Source: Nocardia sputorum
GTDB taxonomy: Bacteria > Actinomycetota > Actinomycetes > Mycobacteriales > Mycobacteriaceae
NCBI RefSeq assembly: GCF_027924405.1
Contig: NZ_AP026978.1
Coordinates: forward strand, 992,001 to 1,056,000
Direction: 5' to 3'
Length of the DNA stretch: 64,000 nt
Shown here: positions 1-8,547 of the stretch, piece after piece
Numbering within the stretch: position 1 is the first letter of the stretch
Layout: every line of letters starts with the position of its first letter
Translations under genes and position numbers: made by a program
The notes under the pieces: model-generated
Told to the model about the DNA's origin: nothing
Databases searched by the model: none
The model's input: only the letters and a program-made list of their open reading frames with translations

Positions 1-528
1 GTGCACCGCGAGGATCGGAAGTTCGCGTGGCAGTGGCGTTCCCGGCGCGCCGGGCGCACCGCCGCCGAGCGCGCGCTTCGGGACTCCCGACAGCACCAGG
101 CCCGCGAGCGCGTCGTCGGGGAGGGCCGGCCGCAGCGGGTAGTCTCGTTCCACGGTCACCGGATGCGCTGTCGTGTCAGTGGTTTCCGGCGCCGCCGCGC
201 CGAGCATGCCCAGCGCGGTCACCGCGCCCAGCGAGTGACCCAGCAGGATCAGTGGCCGGTCGTCGCGCGCCAGTTCGACGAGCCGCACGGCGTCCGCTAC
301 CAGCTCGGCCAGTGTGCCGGGCCGTTCCGGATCGCCCTCGCTCAACCCGTGTCCCGAGGTGTCCAACGCCCACACCTGCGCCCCGGCGGGTCCCAGGGCG
401 CGCGCGAACCGGTGGTAGTGCCCGCTGTGTTGCCCGATTCCGGGCAGCAGAACGAGGGTGTACCGCGAATTCTCGATCGGCCACCGCCGATAGTGCATCC
501 GCCCGCGCGCGCCGTCGAAAAAAGGCAT
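1..528 (-). CDS. alpha/beta-hydrolase, partial (3' end outside window)
   Basis: The gene runs off the left edge; 176 codons are visible. The protein reads as an alpha/beta-hydrolase of the lysophospholipase or esterase type. Seen: the oxyanion-strand segment LVLLPGIGQHSG (residues 25-36), a LDTSGHGLSEG turn (55-65), and a nucleophile elbow GHSLG with Ser99. The acidic and histidine residues of the triad would lie beyond the edge. The start is the ATG at 526-528, and no better start is in frame. The gene is divergent from the exported protein at 628, with about 100 bp between them. The substrate cannot be told from the sequence. Confidence 0.8.
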   Translation of the reverse strand, partial: MPFFDGARGRMHYRRWPIENSRYTLVLLPGIGQHSGHYHRFARALGPAGAQVWALDTSGHGLSEGDPERPGTLAELVADAVRLVELARDDRPLILLGHSLGAVTALGMLGAAAPETTDTTAHPVTVERDYPLRPALPDDALAGLVLSGVPKRALGGGAPGAPGTPLPRELPILAVH

Positions 529-627
529 TCACCGATAGTGCCAAAGATCGTGTCCGGGACGGGACCGCACGATTTCGCGCCGAAAACGGCTAAGATCCGC
601 GGCGACTCACTCCTACCCGAGCCCGAG

Positions 628-1548
628 GTGCCCGCGTTGAGAACCCTCCGCCGTCCCGGCGCCTTCCTCGCCTCCGCAGCGGCGCTCGCCTGCACCGCAG
701 TACTCGCGCCGGTCGCCGAGGCCGCGCCGCCGGTCGCCGCCTGTGACCCCGCGGCGGCGGTCACGGCCGTTCCGGCGCCGGTGCCGGTGCTCGACTGGGC
801 GGAGAATCTGGGCTACGACGCCCAGGGCAATCTGTGGGTCTCGCGGCTCAACCGCAACGAGGTCCAGCGCTACGACGCCGCCGGCACGCTGACCGCGACT
901 GTTCCGGTGGAGTTCCCGGGCGCGGTCCGGCTCGGTCCCGACGGGTTGCTGTACGTCGTCTACGGCGACGCGCCGGTCAGCGTCGTGCGGCCCGGCGGCG
1001 TGATCCGGTTCGATCCGGCGGCGGCAGTGCCGGCACCGGAGCTCTACGTCTCCGGGTTCACGATGCCCAACGGCGCCGCGTTCGACCCAGCTGGGAACCT
1101 GTACGTCGCGACGTTGTCCGGCGTGGTCAAGGTTCGTCCCGACGCCTCCGTCGACACCGCCTGGGGCGCACCGCTGGCCGGACTGGCCGCCAACGGCGCG
1201 GTCGTGCACGACGGCGCGCTGTACATCACCGCCAACGGCGGCCCGCTCGGCCGGATCGTCCGCATCCCGCTCGACGACCCCGCGGCCCGCGCCACCGTCG
1301 CGGATGTCGCCGGGCGACTACCCGGCCTGCCGGATTTCGCCGACGACCTGCTCGTCGACCCGAGCGGCATCCTGTACGTCACCACTCTCACCGGCCAGCT
1401 GGTCCGGGTCGATCCCCGCACCGGCGCAGGCTGCGCCGTCCTCGCGGGCCAGCCGCTCACCGCGGTGGCCGCTGCCCCCGGCCGTCCGGACGAATTGATC
1501 GCGAGCACGGAATCCGGCGCTCTGCTCGGAATCCGCCTCGCCCGCTGA
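628..1548 (+). CDS. exported SMP-30/NHL-type beta-propeller protein
   Basis: A protein of about 306 residues that begins with a charged n-region (RTLRR), a hydrophobic stretch and an Ala-rich cleavage region ending near AEA-APP, so export by Sec is likely. The mature part has recurring propeller blades: DAQGNLWVS, GPDGLLYVV, DPAGNLYVA and DPSGILYVT. This pattern is typical of SMP-30/gluconolactonase and NHL-like folds, which include lactonases and sensor or scaffold proteins. GTG 628 was chosen because it puts the signal peptide at the N-terminus; TTG 637 is an alternative. The frame stays open further upstream, but that stretch is antisense to the hydrolase. A precise activity cannot be assigned. 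Confidence 0.75.
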   Translation: MPALRTLRRPGAFLASAAALACTAVLAPVAEAAPPVAACDPAAAVTAVPAPVPVLDWAENLGYDAQGNLWVSRLNRNEVQRYDAAGTLTATVPVEFPGAVRLGPDGLLYVVYGDAPVSVVRPGGVIRFDPAAAVPAPELYVSGFTMPNGAAFDPAGNLYVATLSGVVKVRPDASVDTAWGAPLAGLAANGAVVHDGALYITANGGPLGRIVRIPLDDPAARATVADVAGRLPGLPDFADDLLVDPSGILYVTTLTGQLVRVDPRTGAGCAVLAGQPLTAVAAAPGRPDELIASTESGALLGIRLAR

Positions 1549-1828
1549 ATCGGAGGTCGCGGGCGGGTGCGCGTAGACGCTCGAAGCGGGGTGCGCCCGA
1601 GGGGATGCGCTCCCTGATCGCAGACGTCGCGCAGAATGCGCAGAGGACCGGCTGATCAAGGTATTGCCAGGTGCTCAGAAGTGTTCGGCTACGACTTCGT
1701 AGAGGGCCGGGTGCGCGCGGCGGTTCGCCTGGGGATGTGCACGGACGCCAGAACTCCCGGGTCGGCTCGTGGCCTCGCAAATTTCGGCGCTGTCCCAGCG
1801 CGACGGTGACGAGTTCGAATCGCTCGAG

Positions 1829-2803
1829 TCATGGGCGCTCCTGCGTGCCTATCGCGCGCTCGGCGCGGTCGGCGATGGCGCGCAGCTGCGCGATGAGTTC
1901 CGGTGGCTCGTGGACCTGGAAGTCCGCTCCCAGCCCGAGCAGCCGGTGGGCCAGCCACTCCGGTGCGTCGTCGCGAACGGTGTCGATCCGGCAAGTACGC
2001 GCGTCGATCGGGATGATCTCGCCCGGGCCGTCACCCAGCCGTCCCGCGACTCGGTCGGCGGAAGCGTGGATGGTCAGGCGGAGCCGGAAGGCCGGTGTGC
2101 CCCAGTCGGTGCGGCGGCCCGTGACGTAGGCGGCGGGATCGGCGGCGGGTAGCGGGCGCGGCGCGAAGCGGGCGGCGGTGGGCTGCGGACGGTCGATCCG
2201 GTCGACGCGGTAGACACGCCAGCCTGCGCGGTCGAGGTCGTAGCCGACCAGGTACCAGCGCCGCCGGGCGGGCACGAGGCCCACCGGCTCGGCATTGCGC
2301 CGCGTCTCGGCTCCTGTTTCGTCGCGGTAGGCGAATCGCACCCGTTCCCGGTTGGCCACGGTGGCCGCGAGCGTGGCGAGCACCTCGGGGTCGGCAGTTG
2401 GCCCGTCACCGGTGGGCGGAGTCAGCGCGGCGGCGAAGACCCGCACTCTGCGCCGCAACTTCGCGGGCAGCACCTGCTCCACTTTGGCCAGCGCCCGGAC
2501 CGACGCCTCCTCGATCCCGGCCACCGCGGACCCGGCGGCGGCGCGCAACCCGACCGCGATGGCGACGGCCTCGTCGTCCTCCACCAGCAACGGCGGCATC
2601 GCCGCGCCCGCCGCCAGGCGGTAGCCGCCCGCCGCGCCGAGCGTCGCGGTCACCGGATAGCCGAGCTCGCGCAGCCGATCGATATCGCGGCGCACCGTGC
2701 GGTCGGTGACGCCGAGGCGTTCGGCCAATTCGCTGCCCGGCCATTCGCGCGGCGTCTGCAGCAGCGACAGCAGGCGAAGGAGCCGGGCGGGGGTGTCGTT
2801 CAT
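1829..2803 (-). CDS. WYL-domain transcriptional regulator (YafY-type)
   Basis: A 324-residue regulator. The N-terminal winged helix-turn-helix spans roughly residues 5-60 ([21 protein letters not shown]). A WYL domain follows (FAYRDETG, then RRRWYLVGYDLD near residues 180-195) and then a C-terminal WCX-type extension. WYL domains bind ligands or nucleic acid and often make these proteins ligand-responsive repressors or activators. The gene is divergent from the epoxide hydrolase at 2901. The 97-bp gap holds a near-ideal palindrome at 2822-2846, so control of both genes from that site is the simplest reading. The effector is unknown. Confidence 0.88.
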   Translation of the reverse strand: MNDTPARLLRLLSLLQTPREWPGSELAERLGVTDRTVRRDIDRLRELGYPVTATLGAAGGYRLAAGAAMPPLLVEDDEAVAIAVGLRAAAGSAVAGIEEASVRALAKVEQVLPAKLRRRVRVFAAALTPPTGDGPTADPEVLATLAATVANRERVRFAYRDETGAETRRNAEPVGLVPARRRWYLVGYDLDRAGWRVYRVDRIDRPQPTAARFAPRPLPAADPAAYVTGRRTDWGTPAFRLRLTIHASADRVAGRLGDGPGEIIPIDARTCRIDTVRDDAPEWLAHRLLGLGADFQVHEPPELIAQLRAIADRAERAIGTQERP

Positions 2804-2821
2804 GCTCCGAGCATGCCGGAA

Positions 2822-2846
2822 ATCTAGGACCTGATCAGTCCTAGAT
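2822..2846. promoter_or_regulatory. palindromic operator between WYL regulator and epoxide hydrolase
   Basis: Two perfect 9-bp inverted arms, ATCTAGGAC and GTCCTAGAT, are separated by the 7-bp spacer CTGATCA, which itself contains the palindrome TGATCA. The site lies 19 bp upstream of the regulator start and 55 bp upstream of the hydrolase start. This is the expected place for a dimeric regulator bound in a divergent promoter. The assignment to the WYL protein is inferred from position. Confidence 0.7.
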
Positions 2847-2900
2847 CGCTTCTAACGTCGTCGTCGTACTCGCAGGACCGACTGGCAAGGAGCCGACCGA

Positions 2901-4037
2901 ATGACCGATATCCGACCCTTCCGCATCGAGATTCCGCAGGCAGAGGTGGCCGACCTGCACGACCGGCTCGCCCGCACCCGCTGGGCCGCCCAGCTGCCCG
3001 GCGTGGGCTGGGATCGCGGCGTCCCGGTCGACTACCTGCGTGAACTGGCCGAGTACTGGCGGACCGGGTTCGACTGGCGCGCACAGGAAGCGGCGCTCAA
3101 CGCGTTCCCCCAGTTCCGCACGCGGATCGACGGTCTCGACGTGCACTTCGTGCACGTGCGCTCGCCGGAGCCGGACGCGACGCCGCTGATCCTCACCCAC
3201 GGCTGGCCGAACTCGTTCGCCGAGTTCGCCGAGACCATCGGCCCGCTCGCGGATCCGCGTGCGCACGGACTCGATCCGGCCCAGGCATTCCACGTCGTGG
3301 TGCCGTCGGTCCCGGGTTTCGGCTTCTCCGAAGGGCCGCGCGAGCTCGGCATGACACCGGCGAAAGTGGCCCGGATGTGGCTGAGCCTGATGGATCGCCT
3401 CGGCTACCGGCGCTTCGGGGCGCAGGGCGGCGATCTCGGCGCGTATGTCGCGCCCGAACTGGCCATCGCCGCGCCGGACCGAGTGATCGGCGTACACCTC
3501 GACGGCGGGATCGGGATGCCGACCGAGGCGGACGTACCCACCATGACGCCCGAGGAACGCGCCGAATGGGACGGCATGCAGCAATGGATGACCGGAGGCG
3601 TGAACCACCACGTCCTGCTGCACGCCGCCCCGCAGACCTTCGCCCACGCGTGGACCGATTCACCGGTGGGCCTGCTCGCCTGGCTGATGCAGAAGTTCAC
3701 CGAATTCGCCCCGCTCGCCGACCGCGTCGAGGACGTGATCAGCCGCGATCAGCTGCTCACCAACGCCAGTCTGTACTGGTTCACTTCCACCGCGGCCTCC
3801 TCGTCGTGGCCGATGTACAACGGCCTCGGCGATGGCGGATTCGCCTGGCCGAAAGGACAGAAACTGGTGCCGACCGGCACCTACGGCGGCGGATCCGCGC
3901 TGATGCGCAGGCTCGCCGAACGCGACAACACCATCGTGCACTGGCCGGAGGGCAACACCGGCAACCACTTCATCGCGATGGAGCAGCCGCAGGCGCACGT
4001 CACCGACATCCGCGCCTTCTTCGCCGCCCTGCGGTAG
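2901..4037 (+). CDS. epoxide hydrolase, alpha/beta-hydrolase fold
   Basis: A 378-residue enzyme with the N-terminal EHN region typical of microsomal-type epoxide hydrolases ([17 protein letters not shown]). The HGWP oxyanion motif is at 100-103, the nucleophile Asp178 lies in GAQGGDLG, and a late His356 in [10 protein letters not shown] is the likely general base. These enzymes open epoxides to diols through an alkyl-enzyme ester. In actinomycetes they commonly act on xenobiotic or lipid-derived epoxides. A ribosome-binding site AAGGAG stands 8 bp before the ATG. Expression is probably governed by the divergent WYL regulator. Confidence 0.9.
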   Translation: MTDIRPFRIEIPQAEVADLHDRLARTRWAAQLPGVGWDRGVPVDYLRELAEYWRTGFDWRAQEAALNAFPQFRTRIDGLDVHFVHVRSPEPDATPLILTHGWPNSFAEFAETIGPLADPRAHGLDPAQAFHVVVPSVPGFGFSEGPRELGMTPAKVARMWLSLMDRLGYRRFGAQGGDLGAYVAPELAIAAPDRVIGVHLDGGIGMPTEADVPTMTPEERAEWDGMQQWMTGGVNHHVLLHAAPQTFAHAWTDSPVGLLAWLMQKFTEFAPLADRVEDVISRDQLLTNASLYWFTSTAASSSWPMYNGLGDGGFAWPKGQKLVPTGTYGGGSALMRRLAERDNTIVHWPEGNTGNHFIAMEQPQAHVTDIRAFFAALR

Positions 4038-4203
4038 GGAGCGCCGGGGGCGATGCCCCGCCGAGCGATGTCGCCTCGGCCGTGTAGCGATCAGCGGGAC
4101 CGATGCGACCGCATCCAGGGGGCTGGGCGGGTGCGCCGTTTTCGAGCCTGCCGAGGGCAACCGCTACGTGCCGTAGCCGGTCCGAGCCAGGGTGAAACGG
4201 CTC

Positions 4204-4908
4204 CTAAGGGGTGGGCTCGCCGCCGGAGCCGCTCGGCGCGGGGGCCGCCGGGGCAGGGCCAGGCGCGGGCGCAGGCGGCGGAGCCGGGGCATCGGGGACG
4301 GTGAACAACCCGACTGTGGGTGTCATCACACAGTGGGCGAAGGGGTAGTCGATGATGCCCCACATCGAGGCGAGCACCGTGCCCGGTCCGCTCTTGACCG
4401 TCTTCGACAGTGTCGGGAGGCGGTACTCGGTCACGTCGTCGAGCGGATCGATGCCGCTGGCGCCGGTGTTCACGTTCACCCAGGCGACGACGAGACCGGA
4501 CGCCAGGGGAGCGCCGGAGTGCGACGGGGTCGCGCTGAATCGCAGCTCGCCGGGACCGACGTTCAGATCCCGGCCGGTGCCCGTCCCATCGGTCGTGGCG
4601 GCCGCGATGATCGTGGTGATCGGCCCGTTGCTGCCGCAGCCGAACGTGGGCGCGGCGTAGGAGAACGGGGTGAACACGCTGGACACCTCGCGCAGGCGCG
4701 CGGCGCCGATCAAGTCGGCGTAGCGCCTGAGCGCGCCGACGCCCTCCTGCGCGGACGGGTCGGATCCGGCGATGTCGGTGAGATAGGCCAGGCCGGAGTC
4801 CACCGGCGCCTGGGGCTCCGCAGTGGCGGGCGCGGAGAAGGTGAGAACCGCGCCGATGGCGAGAGATGCCGCCGCGGCTGCGGCGCGTGCGATGGTCCTG
4901 CCGTTCAC
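4204..4908 (-). CDS. exported protein with proline/alanine-rich tail
   Basis: A 234-residue protein with a clear Sec signal peptide (TIARAAAAAASLAIGAVLTF, cleavage near ATA-EPQ). The mature domain of about 165 residues contains two cysteines, in TFGCGSNG and FAHCVMTP, that could form a disulfide. The last 35 residues are Pro/Ala-rich and probably act as a wall-spanning or flexible tail. It resembles uncharacterised secreted proteins of nocardiae and mycobacteria, but no function is assigned. It is transcribed away from the acyl-CoA dehydrogenase genes and converges on the epoxide hydrolase. Confidence 0.75.
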   Translation of the reverse strand: MNGRTIARAAAAAASLAIGAVLTFSAPATAEPQAPVDSGLAYLTDIAGSDPSAQEGVGALRRYADLIGAARLREVSSVFTPFSYAAPTFGCGSNGPITTIIAAATTDGTGTGRDLNVGPGELRFSATPSHSGAPLASGLVVAWVNVNTGASGIDPLDDVTEYRLPTLSKTVKSGPGTVLASMWGIIDYPFAHCVMTPTVGLFTVPDAPAPPPAPAPGPAPAAPAPSGSGGEPTP

Positions 4909-5113
4909 TCGTTCTCCTCGATACCGAACCCTGTGGGCCCCCGACCCACCTGCAGCAACGTACCAGCTCGCGGCCGCTGCCGTCCCGGGGAGCGGCGCCT
5001 GGGACGGGGGTCGTGACCGGCGTGTGTGTCCCTCCGTTGTGATCCAGTCGACAATGGGGGATTACCGGGAGGTAGGTTTGACTCGGACGTACGAGACACG
5101 CAGGGAGATGCGT

Positions 5114-6286
5114 ATGAAACTATCCTTGTCCCCCGACGACGTCGCCTTCCGCGACGAACTGCGCAAGTTCTATCGGACCGAGATCCCGGCCGACATCCGC
5201 GAGCGCGTGCGCGACGGCCGCGAGCTGTCCCGCGACGACATCGTCACCACGCACAAGATCCTCAACGACCACGGCCTCGCGGTGCCCAATTGGCCCGTGG
5301 AGTGGGGCGGCAAGGATTGGACGCCGATGCAGCGCCACATCTGGCAGGACGAGATGCAGCTGGCCTCGGTGCCCGAGCCGCTGACGTTCAACGCGCAGAT
5401 GGTCGGCCCGGTGATCGCCCACTTCGGCTCGCAGGAGCTGAAGGAGCGTTTCCTGCCGCCCACCGCGGCGCTGGACATCTGGTGGTGCCAGGGCTTCTCC
5501 GAGCCGGACGCCGGCTCCGATCTGGCCTCGCTGCGCACCACCGCGGTCCGCGACGGCGATTCCTACATCGTCAACGGCCAGAAGATCTGGACCACGCTGG
5601 CCCAGTACGCGGACTGGATCTTCTGCCTGGTGCGCACCGACCCCAGCGCGCCGAAGAAGCAGGCGGGCATCTCCTTCCTGCTGTTCGACGTGAAATCGCC
5701 CGGTGTCACCATTCGCCCGATCAAGCTGATCGACGGCGGGCACGAGGTGAACGAGGTCTTCTTCGAGAACGTCCGGGTGCCGGCCGACCAGCTGGTCGGC
5801 GAGGAGAACATGGGCTGGACCTACGCGAAGTTCCTGCTCGGCAACGAGCGCACCGGCATCACCGGCGTCGGCCGCACCAAGGTCAAGATCGGTGTGGCCA
5901 AGCAGTACGCGGCGAAGACCAAGTCGGGCAACGGCACGTTGCTGGAGGACCCGGTGTTCGCGGCGCGGGTCGCCGAACTGGAGAACGAGCTGCTCGCGCT
6001 GGAACTCACCCAGCTGCGGGTGGTGTCCAACTCCTCGGACGGCAAGCCGAATCCGGCCTCGTCGGTGCTGAAGCTGCGCGGTTCGGAACTCCAGCAGGCG
6101 GCCACCGAGCTGCTGCTGGACATCGCGGGACCGGACGCCATCCCGGTGGGTGCGGACGACATCGCCTCGCCCGGCTGGGCGCAGCGCAGCGGCCCTTCCT
6201 ACCTGAACTACCGCAAGACAACCATCTACGGAGGCTCCAGCGAGGTGCAGCGCACCATCATCGCCTCCACGATCCTCGGATTGTGA
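5114..6286 (+). CDS. acyl-CoA dehydrogenase, first subunit of a FadE pair
   Basis: A 390-residue FAD-dependent acyl-CoA dehydrogenase. The family features are visible: an N-terminal helical domain, WWCQGFSEPDAGSD in the FAD/substrate region, IVNGQKIWTTLAQYADW, and a C-terminal GGSSEVQRTIIAS segment. The position of the MCAD-type catalytic glutamate reads YGG rather than YEG. The base may instead be the Glu in LLGNERTGI, as in isovaleryl-type enzymes. ATG 5114 was preferred to ATG 5108 because GGGAG at 5103-5107 is correctly spaced only for 5114. With the next gene it probably forms an alpha2-beta2 FadE heterotetramer. Confidence 0.9.
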   Translation: MKLSLSPDDVAFRDELRKFYRTEIPADIRERVRDGRELSRDDIVTTHKILNDHGLAVPNWPVEWGGKDWTPMQRHIWQDEMQLASVPEPLTFNAQMVGPVIAHFGSQELKERFLPPTAALDIWWCQGFSEPDAGSDLASLRTTAVRDGDSYIVNGQKIWTTLAQYADWIFCLVRTDPSAPKKQAGISFLLFDVKSPGVTIRPIKLIDGGHEVNEVFFENVRVPADQLVGEENMGWTYAKFLLGNERTGITGVGRTKVKIGVAKQYAAKTKSGNGTLLEDPVFAARVAELENELLALELTQLRVVSNSSDGKPNPASSVLKLRGSELQQAATELLLDIAGPDAIPVGADDIASPGWAQRSGPSYLNYRKTTIYGGSSEVQRTIIASTILGL

Positions 6287-6295
6287 GGCGACACC

Positions 6296-7420
6296 ATGGA
6301 TTTCGATCTCACCGATGAACAGGTCATGCTCCGCGACACGGTCCGTGACCTGCTCGCCCGCACCTACGACGCGGAATCGCGGCTCAAGGTCGTCGACTCC
6401 GAGCTCGGCTGGAGCCGGGACGTGTGGCGCCAGCTCGCCGAACTGGGCGTGCTCGGCCTGAGTTTCACCGAGGAGGACGGCGGCGTCGGCGCCGGTCCCG
6501 TGGAGACCATGGTCGTGCTCGAGGAGGTGGGCCGCAGGCTCGCTCCGGAACCGATCCTGGACGCGGTGCTGGTGCCCGGCGGGCTGGTCGCCGCGGCGGG
6601 CAGTGCCGAACAGCGGCAGCGGATCCTGCCCGAGGTCGCCTCGGGCGCGAAGCTGCTCGCGTTCGCCCATGCCGAGCCCGGGGTGCGCTGGCCGTCGAAC
6701 GACCTGGCGACCACCGCCGCGGCGCAGGGTGATTCGTACACGCTGACCGGCGTGAAGAACCCCGTTCCGCACGGGGACAGCGCCGACGAACTCGTGGTGA
6801 GCGCCACGCTGCCGGAGGGCGGTGTGGGGCTGTTTCTCGTCGCGCCCGACGCGACGGGCGTGGTCCGCAAGTCCTACCGCACGGTGGACGGTCAGCGCGG
6901 CGCGCAGCTGGAACTGACCGGCGCGCCCGCCGAGCGGCTCGGCGCGGCGGACGCGGCCGAGGCGATCGCGTCCGTGCTCACGCACGCGCAGACGAGCCTG
7001 TGCGCGGAGTCGGTCGGCGCGATGGAAGAAGCGTTGCGGCTGACCGCCGATTACCTCAAGCAGCGCAAGCAGTTCGGCGTCACGCTGTCGAAGTTCCAGA
7101 CGCTCACGCAGCGGGCGGCCGAGATGTACGTCTCGCTGGAGCTGGCGCGCAGCATGAGCCTGTACGCCACGGCGTCGCTGGCGGACGGGGCCGACGATCC
7201 GGTGATCGCCTCGCGCGCCCGGTTGCAGGTCGGTCGCGCGGCCCGGCACATCGGGCAAGAGGCGATCCAGATGCACGGCGGCATCGGCGTCACGGCGGAG
7301 TACCCGGTGAGCCACTACGTGGCACGGCTGACCGCGATCGAGCACACTCTCGGCAGCGGACTCGAGCACCTGCGGGTGCTCAGCGACCGGGTCGGCGACT
7401 ACGAGCTGCCCGAGCTGTAA
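6296..7420 (+). CDS. acyl-CoA dehydrogenase, second subunit of a FadE pair
   Basis: A 374-residue paralogue starting 9 bp after the first FadE gene, so the two form one operon. It shows the usual N-terminal helices, the QRKQFGVTLSKFQ motif and QMHGGIGVTAEYPVSHY, which contacts FAD across subunits. The middle beta domain is more divergent than in the first gene. Adjacent FadE pairs of this kind (for example FadE28-FadE29 in mycobacteria) form heterotetramers that dehydrogenate bulky or branched acyl-CoAs such as steroid side chains. The substrate here is unknown because no steroid genes flank the pair. Confidence 0.9.
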   Translation: MDFDLTDEQVMLRDTVRDLLARTYDAESRLKVVDSELGWSRDVWRQLAELGVLGLSFTEEDGGVGAGPVETMVVLEEVGRRLAPEPILDAVLVPGGLVAAAGSAEQRQRILPEVASGAKLLAFAHAEPGVRWPSNDLATTAAAQGDSYTLTGVKNPVPHGDSADELVVSATLPEGGVGLFLVAPDATGVVRKSYRTVDGQRGAQLELTGAPAERLGAADAAEAIASVLTHAQTSLCAESVGAMEEALRLTADYLKQRKQFGVTLSKFQTLTQRAAEMYVSLELARSMSLYATASLADGADDPVIASRARLQVGRAARHIGQEAIQMHGGIGVTAEYPVSHYVARLTAIEHTLGSGLEHLRVLSDRVGDYELPEL

Positions 7421-7427
7421 GGAGTGC

Positions 7428-7457
7428 CGCGGTGGTGCGTGCTTGCGCACCACCGCG
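7428..7457. terminator. bidirectional hairpin between convergent genes
   Basis: A perfect 12-bp stem (CGCGGTGGTGCG with its complement) and a 6-nt loop lie between the stop codons of the FadE pair and of the convergent lipoprotein gene. There is no long T-run, as is usual for high-GC actinobacteria. Confidence 0.6.
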
Positions 7458-7459
7458 TC

Positions 7460-7891
7460 TCACTCGTCCTGGCCCTCCGGGGAGGTCCGCAGTTGCGTGG
7501 GCGCCTCGTCCGTCGATTCGCCGGTGGGCGTCCGCGCGGTGGGCGGCCTGGGGTCCTCGGGTGGCGCGGCCTGCGAGGTGTCCTCGTGCGGGTTACGCGG
7601 GGACGGCTCGGCGGTCGTGCTGCTCATGAAGCCCGCGAACGGGGTCGGGTGCCGCTGGTCGGCCGGTGCGATCCGCCAGCTGGGCGACGGCGGGATGACG
7701 ACCCTGGGGGTGGTCGATCCCGTAGTGCTTTCGTGGACCACGGGTTCGGCGTACTCGCCCGCCTTCAGCGGCGGCGGCGGCACGTAGGTGTCCTGCTTGC
7801 CGACGCCGCAGGCGCCGATCAGGACGAGTCCGATGGAAACCGCTCCCGCGGCGATCGCCGGACCGGCGATCTTGGCCCTGCTGCTTTCCAA
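7460..7891 (-). CDS. small proline/threonine-rich putative lipoprotein
   Basis: A 143-residue protein. The N-terminus carries Lys/Arg residues, a hydrophobic stretch (IAAGAVSIGLVLI) and the tetrad IGAC, a plausible lipobox with Cys28. The remainder is low-complexity, rich in Pro, Thr, Ser and Glu, with no recognised domain, which suits a cell-envelope lipoprotein. It converges on the FadE operon across a hairpin. The 290 bp upstream of it (7892-8179) are unusually AT-rich for this genome and probably hold divergent promoters for it and for the membrane protein at 8183. Confidence 0.6.
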   Translation of the reverse strand: MESSRAKIAGPAIAAGAVSIGLVLIGACGVGKQDTYVPPPPLKAGEYAEPVVHESTTGSTTPRVVIPPSPSWRIAPADQRHPTPFAGFMSSTTAEPSPRNPHEDTSQAAPPEDPRPPTARTPTGESTDEAPTQLRTSPEGQDE

Positions 7892-8182
7892 CGGTGACGC
7901 TCCTCGTGTGTATCGAGTGGACTCACCTTACTCGAGGCCGGTCGGTCCGGCGAGGCGAGTGGTCGCTGGGGGTACGCCGGGCGGCGCATATAAAACAGTT
8001 CTGATTCAGATATCGAATTGGTCTCTTCGGCGTGTCGTGGGCACGTGTCGCTATCTTCCGGCGTCCCGGGGTCGTAGCGTGTGTGAGCAAAGTTACGCGT
8101 GAGACGCCGGTTCAAGGATGAGAGACACGTTGTGTGAGAACGTGATAGTGGTTCTCTGACCGGCGTCATCGAGGAGTAGATG

Positions 8183-8458
8183 ATGGGAGCTTACTCGACA
8201 GCGTCGCGGCGTGGTTCATCCCGCGCCGCGGAAGATGCGGTGTCGGCAACGGCACAGCATCCCGCGTCGAACCAGCAGGGCGTGTTCACGATCGTGTCGC
8301 GGACGCTCGCCTGGCTGTTCTTCATCGGCGGACTCGTCGGGGCGGTGCTCGGCATCGCCGGCCTGCACGTCGAGATCACCGTCGCCGGACTCATTCTCGC
8401 CTGCACCGCGGGGCTGGTGCTGCTCAAACTCCGCGCGGGTGGCGGCGAACCCGACTGA
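8183..8458 (+). CDS. small two-helix membrane protein
   Basis: A protein of 91 residues: a soluble N-terminus of about 35 residues, then two predicted membrane helices (TLAWLFFIGGLVGAVLGIAGL and ITVAGLILACTAGLVLLKL). Two adjacent ATG codons are possible. The second, at 8183, was taken because GAGGAG at 8171-8176 lies 6 bp before it, against 3 bp for the first. No homologous family is recognised. It stands alone, divergent from the lipoprotein gene, behind an AT-rich leader. Confidence 0.6.
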   Translation: MGAYSTASRRGSSRAAEDAVSATAQHPASNQQGVFTIVSRTLAWLFFIGGLVGAVLGIAGLHVEITVAGLILACTAGLVLLKLRAGGGEPD

Positions 8459-8547
8459 CACGAAACCGGCCGGTCGCCCGGTGACCGGACCGGCATCGGC
8501 CGTGAGAAACGAAGGCGCGCAACACTTCATGCGCCTACCGTGATTCC

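Noticed and set aside
1671..1780. Minus-strand segment reading QANRRAHPALYEVVAEHF before a stop, reminiscent of the N-terminus of IS91-type transposases
   Set aside because: It is too short and lacks the zinc-binding cysteines and any inverted repeat or flanking transposase sequence. The resemblance may be chance.
5120..7453. 777-codon open frame antisense to the FadE pair
   Set aside because: It is produced by third-position GC bias opposite two clear enzymes, and the translation is Arg/Gly/His-rich with no domain.
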